Shown here in pieces: positions 45,833 through 55,464 of a DNA stretch of 64,000 nucleotides (position 1 is its first letter; the number at the start of each line of letters is the position of its first letter). The translations under genes and the position numbers were made by a program. The notes beneath the pieces are model-generated. The model saw only the letters and a list, made by a program, of their open reading frames with translations, did not search any database and was not told where the DNA came from. The stretch covers positions 1-64,000 of the forward strand of contig JAPLJS010000107.1 of the NCBI GenBank assembly GCA_026388545.1, given 5' to 3'. This DNA comes from Deltaproteobacteria bacterium (GTDB taxonomy: Bacteria > Desulfobacterota > Syntrophia > Syntrophales > UBA2185).

Positions 45833-47134
45833 CTACTTCCAGCGTTCCAAAATAATTGCGTTTCCTGTAGCCCCTGCGGCACAGGAAGCGATGAGGGCGA
45901 ATGTCCCGTCTTCCCGGATGAGACGATTGGCTGCCGTCGTTACCAATCTGGCTCCTGTAGCCCCGAAGGGGTGCCCCAGGGACAGGGAACCGCCCAGGGT
46001 GTTGAATTTTTCCAGGGGGACCTCCCCAACTTTTTCAGAACGGCCAAGTTTATCACGGGAGAAATCATCCGAGGCAAGGCATTTCAAATTCGCCAGGATC
46101 TGTCCGGCAAATGCCTCATGAAATTCAAAGATATCTATATTCTGGAGTGTGAGTCCGGCCAATTCTAAGACTTTCGGTGTCGCGTAGGCAGGTCCTAAAA
46201 GAAGTTCTTCATAAGGGTCCTGGGCCGTGTAAGCATATGCGCGGATCGCGGCCTTGGGGGTAAACCCAAGCGACAGGGCGACGTCCTCTGCCATAAGCAG
46301 AACAGCGGCGGCCCCATCGGTGAGAAAAGAGGAATTCCCGGGCGTTACCGTTCCGTACTTTTTCACGAAGGCCGGTTTCAGGCTGCTCATCTTTTCGAAG
46401 GAGGTGTCACCCCTGAAGCCATTGTCTTTATCTATGGGCTGAAAATCCGGAGGCACCCGGACGGGTTCTATTTCAGAGCGCAGGATGCCTTCGACCGTTG
46501 CACGTGCAGCGGCTAAGTGAGAACGGACGGCATAACGATCCTGCTCCTCCCGGCTGATCTGCAGGCGGGCGGCAAGACGGTCACAGTCCTCTCCCATCGA
46601 GCGCCCCGTAGAAAACTCGGCAATGGCAGGGATTTCCGGCAGGAGGTCTTTAAAACCGAGCCCTTTGGGGAATTCCAGGTAATCCTTCATCCCTTTGTAT
46701 TTCTGAGCCTCCATGAGTTTCCGTCTAAAGGGCTTTCGGTAACAGATGGGAATATCGGACATGCTTTCCGTTCCCCCGGCAATCACCACGTCGGCCTGAC
46801 CCGTGCGGATAAGATCTACGCCGGTCGTGATTGCCACATTGGCGGAAACACAGGCGAGCGTCACGGTAAAGGCAGGAATGCTAACGGGAAGACCTGCGCC
46901 CAGGGCGGCCTCCCGTGCGACGTTGGTCGTTGCAAGATTGGCAATCACGCATCCCATGATAACCCGGTCGATCTTTTCCGGTTCGATCCGGGTTCGTTTG
47001 ACGAGAGCGCTTATGGCAAGTCTTCCCAGGTCGTAGGACATGAGGTCTCTGTACCCTGTCCCGGCCCTCAGGAAGGGGATACGGCAGCCATCGATCAGAA
47101 CAGCCTTTCGACCATAATCTGGATGGGATTTCAT
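45833..47134 (-). CDS. Acetyl-CoA C-acyltransferase (thiolase, FadI type)
   Basis: Last step of beta-oxidation, 433 residues. It has the nucleophile cysteine in LACVSANVAI near 96, the histidine in GGSLSLGHPFGATGAR near 390, and the second cysteine in SCAAGATGNAIILE at the C terminus. The length and CAAG form are closer to FadI/trifunctional thiolases than to the short AtoB type. It is first in the fad run (thiolase, hydratase/dehydrogenase, ligase, dehydrogenase), which spans 40.1-47.1 kb. Confidence 0.95.
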   Translation of the reverse strand: MKSHPDYGRKAVLIDGCRIPFLRAGTGYRDLMSYDLGRLAISALVKRTRIEPEKIDRVIMGCVIANLATTNVAREAALGAGLPVSIPAFTVTLACVSANVAITTGVDLIRTGQADVVIAGGTESMSDIPICYRKPFRRKLMEAQKYKGMKDYLEFPKGLGFKDLLPEIPAIAEFSTGRSMGEDCDRLAARLQISREEQDRYAVRSHLAAARATVEGILRSEIEPVRVPPDFQPIDKDNGFRGDTSFEKMSSLKPAFVKKYGTVTPGNSSFLTDGAAAVLLMAEDVALSLGFTPKAAIRAYAYTAQDPYEELLLGPAYATPKVLELAGLTLQNIDIFEFHEAFAGQILANLKCLASDDFSRDKLGRSEKVGEVPLEKFNTLGGSLSLGHPFGATGARLVTTAANRLIREDGTFALIASCAAGATGNAIILERWK

Positions 47135-47149
47135 TTCTTGTTCTCCATT

Positions 47150-50100
47150 TTAAGGTGTCAATGCTGGCATAGTTTTGACAAGGTGCACCGTTTCCAGGCT
47201 GACGGTGACGATCTTGCCGATGAGACGGATGATGTACTGGGAGTCGTCGGGGCGGTTGGGATCGTTGTCGATGCCGCTGCGGGGATCGGTGCTGACCTGG
47301 TACTGATCGATGATCCATTCCAGGGCGGAGCGGTTGCCGAGGCGGTATTCGGAGGCGGCGGGCGGAATACCGCTCAACGTCAGAAAATCATTGACGATAA
47401 CGGCGGTCTTGTCTTTCGTGAGTTTCATCTTTTCGACACGATAGGTCATGGGGGCGTCGGGGTTTTCGATCCACCGGAGGGGATGTTCAGGCCGGTCTTC
47501 GTAATGGATATGAAGGTCCGCCAGTTTTGCCCCTGCCCTGGCAAAATCCCGGAAGTCCGGGGCGAAGGGGATGCGGGGCAGTTCCCGCCGGAGATTGGCG
47601 GCGTAGGTCTCCCGGTATGCCGGATGGTGGAGCAGGGCGTAGATATAGTGGAAGATGTCCCATTTCGTTAAGGCCGCATCGCCGTACTGTTCCCTGAATT
47701 GCGCCAGTGCTCCGTCCGTGATGTTCTCTCTTCGGTTTGTCCCGTCTTCATTGTATGTGTAGAAAGGAAAACACTGTGTCTTTTCAAGAAAGTCGAGAGA
47801 AGGGATCTTGCATGTCATTAATGTCTGAAACGGTTTGGTACTGCCGATGCCACTGACGCAGATGATACGGTTCTCTTTTTCCGTAGCAGAGTCGGGGAAA
47901 ATGGCGGGCATCTGGTAAACCTCTTCATTCAAGATGCGGTCGAAGAAAAGATGTTGTTTAACAAAGGGGCGATAGAGAGAGTGGCGGATTTTGTCCTCGT
48001 TGAATTCGGCAAAACGGCCCCGTTTCAAATCCAGTTTAAGGTCCCTGCTCCAACTGATCTTCCGTTCGTCATTGTTTACAAAATCATCGACGTTGGGTTT
48101 CGTTGTCAGACGGCCCCAGCGGGCGACGTGGTCGTTATAGGTTTCGATCATCCGTGCGATATTCTGGGCCAGTTCATCCCGCCGGAAATGATATGCCCAG
48201 GTGTCGCGGTTCGTCTTTACGCCGCTGCCGTGAATTTCAAAAATTACCGCATGTTCAGTGTCTGTCTTCGATCCCTTTGACCCCATCGGCAGAAACGTCC
48301 CGAAGGCGTTGTCCAGACCGGCGGTGAGCCAGGTATGGTTTTTGTCGGGTGTAATTTCCTGCCATTCGATATTCATCCGCTGCTGTTTCTGATCCAGGAA
48401 GTCGTATTTCTGTTCTTTCCGCCAGTATTCATCCAGTCGGGAATAATGAATTTTTATACTTCCCGGCAGCGTGTTGCCCTTTCTCACAAACAGGTTGATG
48501 CTTACGCCCACCTGAATGCCGAAGACATTATGCATCGAGCCGGAGAGTTTTGGGTTTTTCCGAACATTACCTCCCAGGTCGAGGACGTAGATGGCGTCGA
48601 AATCCTGCGCCAGGTGTTTCCGCATCCCGTCAAAAGCGATCCCCTCGATGAAGCTGTTGTTTGTAATGAAGGCCACGATCCCTTCGTCGCCGATCCGGTC
48701 GGACGCCCAGCGGATGGCCTTGACATAGACGTCGGAAAGGGCGTTCTTGTTTGTGGCTTTGGAGCCTTTCGCATAGGTGTCGGCAACCCGTTTATCCATG
48801 ACCCTGTATTTCCGGTTCTTGTTGTTGTCGTTTTCATTGACCTGCCCGGCGTTATAGGGCGGATTGCTGATGATGACGAAGATGGGCGCCGCCTGCTGGG
48901 CCAGGATGCGCTCAGTATTCTCCTCTGTGAAAATCTCGCTCTGTTTCGCCTCCGCCAGCTCGAAGGTGTCGACCAGGCACAGGCCGGGAAATGGCTGATA
49001 GGTTCCCGTGAGTTCGTACAAGGCGTGCTCGATGTTCATGGCGGCGATGTAGTAGGGCAGCAGCATCACCTCGTTGCAGTGAATTTCGGAAGCGTATTTG
49101 TGGGTTAGCCGGCTCCGCCTGATCTCCCGCATGATCCGCAGGATGAAATTCCCCGTTCCCACGAAGGGATCGAGGATGTGTACTCCGGGATCAGAGAGGG
49201 AGCGTCCGAATTCCTTTTTGAGGATATCCTGAACGGATTGGACCATGAAATCCACAACGGGCTGGGGGGTGTAGACGATGCCGTGGGTGTCCGCTACCTT
49301 GACGGAAAAGCCCTGGAAGAACTTCTCGTAAACCGTATTAAGAAAAGCCTGCTTCTGCGAGAAGTCGTCGATGGTGGTGGCGGCCGATTCGATGGCCCCA
49401 TAGAAATGATCGAGTGATTTCAGAAACTCCTTCCGGTTGAAATAGGCCGAGGTCAGGGTCTGGATGACCTTTTCGATCTCATGGGCGATGATGTTGCGCT
49501 CCACAAAATCGGGGGTGTCAAAGACCTTCCGGAAGATACGTTCTGTCAGGAGGTGCTGGATGAGCATCTCTTCTACAGCCTGATCGGAAAGATTCGGGTT
49601 GAGGGTCTGACGGCACAGGGCGGCGAAGGTGTTAAAGGCCCGGAGGAAGGGCTGGTTATTGATCCGTTCCTTTTCGATCAGTTTGAGAAGCCCCGCCCCC
49701 AGTTCCGGCACTTTCAGTTTAAACTCCTCGACAGCCCGCTCCCAGGCCTCATACGCCGGGGGCTGCCAGGAAAAGAAAGTCTGGATAGCCTCTATGAGCT
49801 TTTCCGGCCTCGTGATGGAGGCGTTGAAGACCTCCTGGCTGTTCTGATAGAGAATGATACGCTCAGGGGCCTGGAAAAGGATGTTGTCCTTCGGGTAGCC
49901 CGTCCTGAATTTCTTCGCGATTTCCTTCTCAAGGTCATCGGTGGTGTCCTTTGCCTCCCAGACACCGTGAATCAGCTTAAAGGCGTCGATCAGGGCGCCA
50001 TCCACGCGGATGGTCTTCTTCTCTCGTCTGAGGGTGAACTGCTCGGCCAATGTCCATTGAAACTGGTGAGCGCAATGCCGGAGGAGAGCGGCAAAAGCCG

Positions 50101-50206
50101 GAGCAACGGCTCCTTCAGATAATAGATCGAGTTGTGTCAGATTTGAAATAGCGCTGTAATAGGTCTTGATAACTTTGTGGGTCGGTTTAAGAGACAGGTT
50201 CGGCAT
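47150..50206 (-). CDS. Type ISP-like restriction-modification protein (nuclease-methyltransferase)
   Basis: A single-chain restriction-modification candidate of 1018 residues. The N-terminal part (about 30-150) has a nuclease-like arrangement with D..., VWEAKDTTDD-type residues (acidic-x-K) near 83. The middle is an N6-adenine methyltransferase: motif I DPFVGTGNFILRI near 350 and the catalytic NPPYNAG near 450. The C-terminal part would be the specificity domain (ISP family). The superfamily-2 helicase found between nuclease and methyltransferase in classic LlaGI/LlaBIII type ISP enzymes (about 1550-1600 residues) is absent, so it behaves more like a type IIG-style enzyme. It ends 16 bp before the thiolase gene. 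Confidence 0.85.
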   Translation of the reverse strand: MPNLSLKPTHKVIKTYYSAISNLTQLDLLSEGAVAPAFAALLRHCAHQFQWTLAEQFTLRREKKTIRVDGALIDAFKLIHGVWEAKDTTDDLEKEIAKKFRTGYPKDNILFQAPERIILYQNSQEVFNASITRPEKLIEAIQTFFSWQPPAYEAWERAVEEFKLKVPELGAGLLKLIEKERINNQPFLRAFNTFAALCRQTLNPNLSDQAVEEMLIQHLLTERIFRKVFDTPDFVERNIIAHEIEKVIQTLTSAYFNRKEFLKSLDHFYGAIESAATTIDDFSQKQAFLNTVYEKFFQGFSVKVADTHGIVYTPQPVVDFMVQSVQDILKKEFGRSLSDPGVHILDPFVGTGNFILRIMREIRRSRLTHKYASEIHCNEVMLLPYYIAAMNIEHALYELTGTYQPFPGLCLVDTFELAEAKQSEIFTEENTERILAQQAAPIFVIISNPPYNAGQVNENDNNKNRKYRVMDKRVADTYAKGSKATNKNALSDVYVKAIRWASDRIGDEGIVAFITNNSFIEGIAFDGMRKHLAQDFDAIYVLDLGGNVRKNPKLSGSMHNVFGIQVGVSINLFVRKGNTLPGSIKIHYSRLDEYWRKEQKYDFLDQKQQRMNIEWQEITPDKNHTWLTAGLDNAFGTFLPMGSKGSKTDTEHAVIFEIHGSGVKTNRDTWAYHFRRDELAQNIARMIETYNDHVARWGRLTTKPNVDDFVNNDERKISWSRDLKLDLKRGRFAEFNEDKIRHSLYRPFVKQHLFFDRILNEEVYQMPAIFPDSATEKENRIICVSGIGSTKPFQTLMTCKIPSLDFLEKTQCFPFYTYNEDGTNRRENITDGALAQFREQYGDAALTKWDIFHYIYALLHHPAYRETYAANLRRELPRIPFAPDFRDFARAGAKLADLHIHYEDRPEHPLRWIENPDAPMTYRVEKMKLTKDKTAVIVNDFLTLSGIPPAASEYRLGNRSALEWIIDQYQVSTDPRSGIDNDPNRPDDSQYIIRLIGKIVTVSLETVHLVKTMPALTP

Positions 50207-50279
50207 TTTTCTCTGCTTTCTTTGTCACAATCATATCAGGGATATTGCGTTGATATATTTATTATGTCAATAAAAATAT

Positions 50280-50353
50280 GGTTCATCCGGTTGATGCGCA
50301 CTTTTGAGTTGATAATCTGTTGAATTGAGCCTTGACTGACTTCACCTACAAGT
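50280..50353 (+). repeat. ~75-bp repeat copy 1
   Basis: Begins GGTTCATCCGGTTGATGCG and ends CTGACTTCACCTACAAGT. The copy at 58141-58214 matches at almost every base. The first 30-40 bases also occur in inverted orientation at 51859-51895 and in direct orientation at 18712-18743. The element lies between the restriction-modification gene and the AT-rich membrane protein gene. Confidence 0.85.
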
Positions 50354-50428
50354 CCGCAAGCTACTCAATCCTTAAAAGGTAAGGAATGCCTTTTAAAACA
50401 TTCGATATGACAAGAACGTGGACGTTAC

Positions 50429-51685
50429 CTATTGCTCTCTTGTATGGGAGGAACCTTGTTCCGTTTCTTCCAGTACTTTATAGAAATCTTCGATTTTCTG
50501 TTTTAATTGCTTAAATCTAAGCCCCGATACTTCCATTATCTCCGTTATTTGATTTAGCACATTATTGATGTCATTACTCATGTTTTTGTCAACACCTACC
50601 ACAAAGTCTGTTGTGAAGTGAAATTTTTTCACCTTTATCGATATATCATCTATTAGCCTATCCGCATTTTTCATTAATGTTTTTGCTTCGTAGTCAGTTG
50701 CGCTTGTCTTAACAATATCTAAGTTTCTTATTTTCACATCTGTTTCTGGCTCACTTAGAAGATCGTTTGATGTTTCAAATTTCATAGATAGCTTGTCAAC
50801 GCATTCATTGAATAGTTGGAAGTCTGATATTATTTCATTTATTATATCCTGAAATATCTCTGATATTTTTAGCCCGGTAATTGCTATTTCAGCTTGTTTT
50901 CTCGCATCTTCCAAAGAAATCTTATTAAAAACAAGGAACCTCTTAATATTAACTAATTTATTTATAAGAGGATATTCTTGGCTACAGTAAGTCAACAACA
51001 TAAACAGATAGTATATAGCGTAAACAAGAAAGGGAATTTGGATGTCCTCTATTGATATACTATCTCGACTTACTCTAAGGAGTTCTATTAATCCCCAAAG
51101 ACCTACAATTGAACATAATAACATCACTAATAAGATAAAATTTATACTCTTAGAACGCATATTTTTTGATTCGTATAGTGGCATGGGGAGCATGAAAAAG
51201 CTGCATAAGATAAGGGAAAGTATCGCCGTACCTTGCATGATATTGGAGATATAGATGGAGTATTTTGTTATCTGTGAAGGGATATTACTCATTAAATAAA
51301 TTATTATGATTACTAGTGAAGCACGCATGAGATGCAGTGTTAAATATGCCCTGTTACTTCCTAATACATAAGTCGAAAAGCTAAACCTCTTTTCATGTAA
51401 AGGTAAATTGATCTTTGGCACGAATATTTTGATAATTTGGTATATATCTATACATAGGGAAATTGAGACAGTAATTATAACGATATTCCCAATTAAGTAT
51501 TTACCAGCATCCAGTCGGTTGATGATAATCCATATTACAGTTGCAATACTCCCGATAATTGCCCATTTCGTCCAGCCTGGGCGCATTAATGTTTTATCTA
51601 AATATATTATTTCGCTATCAAGATATTTTACGAATTGATCTTTTTGACTGTTGAGATCATGCGCTGGTTCATTTTTGTGCGACAT
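50429..51685 (-). CDS. AT-rich multi-pass membrane protein of unknown function
   Basis: A 418-residue protein whose first half (about 40-250) has about six hydrophobic segments and whose second half (about 260-418) is soluble and rich in Ile, Asp, Glu and Lys, probably coiled coil. It has no recognised domain. Base composition is clearly lower in GC than the flanking R-M and TolC genes, a sign of transfer. The gene is bracketed by inverted copies of the 75-bp repeat (50280 and 51895). A weak promoter (TTGACA at 51843-51848, TAGATT 18 bp away) lies between it and the right copy. Confidence 0.6.
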   Translation of the reverse strand: MSHKNEPAHDLNSQKDQFVKYLDSEIIYLDKTLMRPGWTKWAIIGSIATVIWIIINRLDAGKYLIGNIVIITVSISLCIDIYQIIKIFVPKINLPLHEKRFSFSTYVLGSNRAYLTLHLMRASLVIIIIYLMSNIPSQITKYSIYISNIMQGTAILSLILCSFFMLPMPLYESKNMRSKSINFILLVMLLCSIVGLWGLIELLRVSRDSISIEDIQIPFLVYAIYYLFMLLTYCSQEYPLINKLVNIKRFLVFNKISLEDARKQAEIAITGLKISEIFQDIINEIISDFQLFNECVDKLSMKFETSNDLLSEPETDVKIRNLDIVKTSATDYEAKTLMKNADRLIDDISIKVKKFHFTTDFVVGVDKNMSNDINNVLNQITEIMEVSGLRFKQLKQKIEDFYKVLEETEQGSSHTREQ

Positions 51686-52242
51686 TGAGTCTCCCTTTTA
51701 GCCTATTATTCATATAATAAAGTCTCATATAGGTAAGATCGTGATAGGCGAATCTGGGAACACTGTACTAGGTTTTATCCCCCAAAACGATTTCAAAATA
51801 TTGAGGATTTGCAGTGGAAATCTACACCTTTCCACAAGCTTTGTCAAACGTCACCTTCAGGAAGTACGCATCAACCGGATGAACCAAAAATATGAAATAA
51901 GAAATGGACCTGATAGACTGAGGTTTCTATCTAACAGGCGCCATCCGCCAATACCCAAGGGGCGCTGTTTATAAAACATTCTCTCTGAATAATGAGCGCT
52001 GATAAAAGAGGTGTTAAAGATCATACAATATCCATGTGCTTTTAAATAACCATATAATATCAAATCGTTACATCGCCATTGAGGCGACTGGTATGGTAAT
52101 TGCTGTTCTGATGAAAATAATATCGCCATGACATGATTGACAGAAATAAATTATATTTTTGATATTTTGATGATAAGGTACGGCAAAATTTATTGAAGCC
52201 TTAAAATCTTTCATCGAAAAGATAGAAGTATAGATTGGTTAT
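51686..52242. other. Gene-free region with inverted repeat copy (51859-51895)
   Basis: About 560 bp of low-GC sequence between the AT-rich membrane gene and the TolC gene. It contains the inverted copy of the GGTTCATCCGGTTGATGCG repeat, on the minus strand at 51859-51895. A 90-codon minus-strand frame runs through the repeat but has no domain and is not called as a gene. Confidence 0.6.
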
Positions 52243-53535
52243 ATGCAAAAAATCATTTTTTTCTTGCTTTCCATAGTATTGATAGTACCTCTCAACGCAG
52301 GTGCAGAGGAACTCATAAAAAAAGGCGATACACTCGACCTCCGACAATGTATTGAAATATCCCTCAAAAAACAGCCAAATATCGTTGCAGCGATGGGGAG
52401 CGTAAATATTTACCAGAGCAGGATCGGTCAAGCAAAAGCGAATTATTACCCGCAGATCAACTGGTCATCCAATTACAGCAGAATTTACAGCAAAAACGCT
52501 ACTGTCTCGCCCCGCCTTTCCGGGGGAAGTGATGCCTATGACCAATATCAGAGTAACGTGACGCTGAGCCAGAACATCTATGATTTTGAAAAGACATCAA
52601 CCCAGGTAAAGATTCAGAATCTGAACCTCGATTCATCCCGAAGGGATCTTGAAAATGTTTCAAGTCAGATCGTTTTCGGTGTTAAACAAACATATTTTAC
52701 TGTTTTGCAGGCGAAAAGGAACCGGGATGTCGCTATAGAAACGGTTCAGCAGTTCCAGCAGCATTTAGACCAGGCAAAGGGTTTTTTTGAGGTAGGTACG
52801 AAGCCGAAATTTGATGTGACAAAGGCAGAGGTCGATTTAAGTAATGCGAAACTGAATCTCATCAAAGGGGAAAACGCTCACCGAATCGCAAGAGTGAATC
52901 TTAACAACGCAATCGGTATTCCGGAGGCGCCGGAGTACAACATAGTCGACGACTTTGGCTTCCAGAAGTATCAAATGTCTTTCAATGATGCCCTGAAACA
53001 GGCCTATGCCGGCCGACCCGACCTCCAGTCTATCATTACAAAAAAGGAAGCTTCGGAAAAAACTATTGAACTGCAAAAAAAAGGCTACTATCCGACGTTA
53101 TCAGGTAATGCGGGCTATGGCTTCGGCGGGGAAGAGTTTCCCCTTGATAGAGGATGGAACGTTGGGGCGACACTCACGTTTCCCCTTTTCAGTGGTCTTT
53201 CAACAAAATACCAGGTAGAGGAAGCCAGGGCAAATCTGGACATTCTGAGGGCCAATGAAGAGTCTCTGAGGCAGGCAATCCACCTCGATGTGGAGCAGGC
53301 ATACCTGAATTTACAGCAGGCAAGTGAGAGTATTTCCACTGCCGAACTCGCGGTGCGGCAGGCAACGGAAAACATTGAGCTTGCCAATGGGAGGTATGCC
53401 TCCGGTGTGGGCAGTCCTATAGAGGTCACCGATGCCCTTGTATCACACTCCAACGTGAAAACAGCCTATATTGCTGCGCTTTATGACTATAAGGTCGCTC
53501 AGGCAAGCATGGAGAAAGCCATGGGCGAGAAATAA
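52243..53535 (+). CDS. TolC-family outer-membrane efflux protein
   Basis: A 430-residue outer-membrane channel subunit. A signal peptide covers residues 1-23. Two repeats of the TolC fold follow (about 30-230 and 240-425), each with paired coiled coil: LRQCIEISLKKQPNIVAAMG at the start, and the characteristic NLQQASESISTAELAVRQATENIELA with GRYASGVGSPIEVTDAL near the C terminus. It is first in the TolC-MacA-MacB run and would form the outer-membrane exit of that tripartite efflux complex. Confidence 0.93.
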   Translation: MQKIIFFLLSIVLIVPLNAGAEELIKKGDTLDLRQCIEISLKKQPNIVAAMGSVNIYQSRIGQAKANYYPQINWSSNYSRIYSKNATVSPRLSGGSDAYDQYQSNVTLSQNIYDFEKTSTQVKIQNLNLDSSRRDLENVSSQIVFGVKQTYFTVLQAKRNRDVAIETVQQFQQHLDQAKGFFEVGTKPKFDVTKAEVDLSNAKLNLIKGENAHRIARVNLNNAIGIPEAPEYNIVDDFGFQKYQMSFNDALKQAYAGRPDLQSIITKKEASEKTIELQKKGYYPTLSGNAGYGFGGEEFPLDRGWNVGATLTFPLFSGLSTKYQVEEARANLDILRANEESLRQAIHLDVEQAYLNLQQASESISTAELAVRQATENIELANGRYASGVGSPIEVTDALVSHSNVKTAYIAALYDYKVAQASMEKAMGEK

Positions 53536-53559
53536 GAAAGGGTGCGCAAGAGAAGGAAA

Positions 53560-54741
53560 ATGAAAAAGAAAATCATCATTGGTATCACCATCGTCCTTAT
53601 AATACTGGCAGCAGGCGCGTTTTTCTTTTTTAACAATAAAGAAAATGGCCCGAAATTCAGAACGGAAAAGGTGGGAAAAGGAGATATTAAGGCAACGGTG
53701 ACTGCGACAGGGACGATGAATGCCGTCGTAACGGTCCTCGTCGGGACACAGGTTTCGGGAACGATCAAGACCCTTTACGTCGATTTCAATTCTCCTGTTA
53801 AAAAGGGCCAGATTCTGGCCCAGATAGATCCTGCAACATTTCAGGCTCAGGTCGAACAGGCAAGGGCCAATGTTCTCCTGGCGAAGGCAAACGTACAGAA
53901 GTCAGAGGCTGCCCGCCTTGATGCAAAGAGAATCATGGAAAGAAACAGGGTCCTTTTTGCCAGGAATTTCATTGCAAGGAGCGACCTTGATACTTCGGAA
54001 ACAAATCATCAATCGGCTGTAGCCCAGCTTTCAGCCTCGAAAGCCCAAGCTGAGCAGGCAAAGGCAGCCCTCGATTTTGCGGAGATCAACTTGAGGTACG
54101 CAAAGATCGTCTCACCTGTGGACGGGACGGTCATATCAAGAAACGTGGATGTCGGCCAAACAGTAGCCGCAAGTTTCCAAACGCCGACTCTCTTTAATAT
54201 CGCCCAGGATCTTACAAAGATGCAGATCGACACCAATGTCGACGAGGCGGATATCGGCAAAATCAAGGTTGATCAGCCCGTGGAGTTTACCGTTGATGCA
54301 TACGCCGATATAACTTTTAAAGGAAAGGTTTCTGAGGTCCGAAGCGCTCCTACCACCGTTCAGAATGTGGTAACCTACGACGTGGTGGTCAAGGTAGACA
54401 ACCCCGATCTCAAACTGAAGCCGGGGATGACGGCTAATGTCTCGATTATACTGGCGGATAAAAAGGGGGTTCTCAGAATACCCAATGCGGCCCTGAGGTT
54501 CAGGCCCGCTGAAAAAGGAGCTGAAAGAGGAAAGGAAGCACTTGCCCAGAAGGGACCCGGTGTATGGGTTCTGGAAAACAGAAAGCCAAAACGAATCAGT
54601 GTGGCCTTAGGTATCAGTGACGGGAATTATACCGAAATCATTTCCGATAATTTGAAAGAGAGTAATGAAATAATTGTGGAAGAAACAGGCGGCGGGAAAA
54701 AGGGTAACACACCGCCGGCCGGTCCGGGATTTATACGATAA
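53560..54741 (+). CDS. MacA-like periplasmic adaptor (membrane fusion protein)
   Basis: Adaptor that links MacB to TolC. The 393-residue protein from the ATG at 53560 has AAGGAAA upstream; a GTG six codons earlier is open. It has an N-terminal membrane anchor (residues 4-24), a barrel-sandwich/lipoyl region (VGTQVSGTIKTLYVDFNSPVKKGQIL near 65-90), a coiled-coil hairpin (about 100-180), the second lipoyl half (AKIVSPVDGTVISRNVDVGQTV), and a beta-barrel domain. It lies 24 bp after TolC and is followed immediately by MacB. Confidence 0.94.
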   Translation: MKKKIIIGITIVLIILAAGAFFFFNNKENGPKFRTEKVGKGDIKATVTATGTMNAVVTVLVGTQVSGTIKTLYVDFNSPVKKGQILAQIDPATFQAQVEQARANVLLAKANVQKSEAARLDAKRIMERNRVLFARNFIARSDLDTSETNHQSAVAQLSASKAQAEQAKAALDFAEINLRYAKIVSPVDGTVISRNVDVGQTVAASFQTPTLFNIAQDLTKMQIDTNVDEADIGKIKVDQPVEFTVDAYADITFKGKVSEVRSAPTTVQNVVTYDVVVKVDNPDLKLKPGMTANVSIILADKKGVLRIPNAALRFRPAEKGAERGKEALAQKGPGVWVLENRKPKRISVALGISDGNYTEIISDNLKESNEIIVEETGGGKKGNTPPAGPGFIR

Positions 54742-54742
54742 A

Positions 54743-55459
54743 ATGGCACTGATTGAGACAGCGGATCTATATAAAATTTATGAATTGGGCGAGACTGCCG
54801 TCCATGCCCTCGATGGGGTGTCCGTGAAGATTGAACAGGGAGAGTTTGTCGCCATTATGGGTCCGTCGGGTTCCGGAAAATCGACCTTCATGAATGTCGT
54901 AGGGTGCCTTGACCAACCAACGAAGGGTCAATACCTGCTTGATGGGATTGATGTCGGCAGTCTCAATCGTGATGAACTGGCGTCTATCAGAAACGCGAAG
55001 ATCGGTTTCGTTTTCCAGGGGTTCAACCTTCTTCCAAGAACGTCGGCGCTTGAAAATGTGGAGCTGCCAATGCTGTATAATAATGTTTCGCACGGCGAAA
55101 GAAAAAAACGCTCCCTGGAAGCCCTGAAAACCCTGGGACTGGAGGGGAGAGAACATCACAACCCTAATCAGCTCTCCGGCGGGCAGCAGCAGCGGGTTGC
55201 CATTGCCAGGGCACTGGTAAATGACGCACCCCTTATCCTTGCCGATGAGCCGACGGGAAACCTGGATACAAAGACAAGCATTGAGATCATGGAGCTCCTG
55301 GTCAGGCTGAATCAGGAATCGCATATTACAATCGTCCTCGTCACCCATGAACCGGATATCGCAACCTATAGTCGGCGAACCATCCGTTTCCTCGATGGAC
55401 GGGTCGTCAGCGACGAAAGAAAAGAGCCTGTCGAAGAAAAAGGTATCATGACCGGGTAA
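54743..55459 (+). CDS. MacB-type ABC ATPase subunit
   Basis: A 238-residue ATPase of the lipoprotein/macrolide exporter family (MacB/LolD): Walker [14 protein letters not shown] near 42, Q-loop [21 protein letters not shown] near 88, signature [17 protein letters not shown] near 145, Walker [13 protein letters not shown]. The ATG at 54743 follows the macA stop with one base between. In E. coli MacB the ATPase and permease are one chain; here they are two genes, common in this group. Confidence 0.94.
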   Translation: MALIETADLYKIYELGETAVHALDGVSVKIEQGEFVAIMGPSGSGKSTFMNVVGCLDQPTKGQYLLDGIDVGSLNRDELASIRNAKIGFVFQGFNLLPRTSALENVELPMLYNNVSHGERKKRSLEALKTLGLEGREHHNPNQLSGGQQQRVAIARALVNDAPLILADEPTGNLDTKTSIEIMELLVRLNQESHITIVLVTHEPDIATYSRRTIRFLDGRVVSDERKEPVEEKGIMTG

Positions 55460-55464
55460 AAAAT

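Noticed and set aside
46517-47671. A 384-codon plus-strand frame across the thiolase and R-M genes
   Set aside because: It spans two well-supported minus-strand genes and has low-complexity Gly/Val/Asp text.
51857-52129. A 90-codon minus-strand frame ending in FIRLMRTS
   Set aside because: Its 3' end is the dispersed GGTTCATCCGGTTGATGCG repeat itself; no domain and no good ribosome-binding site.
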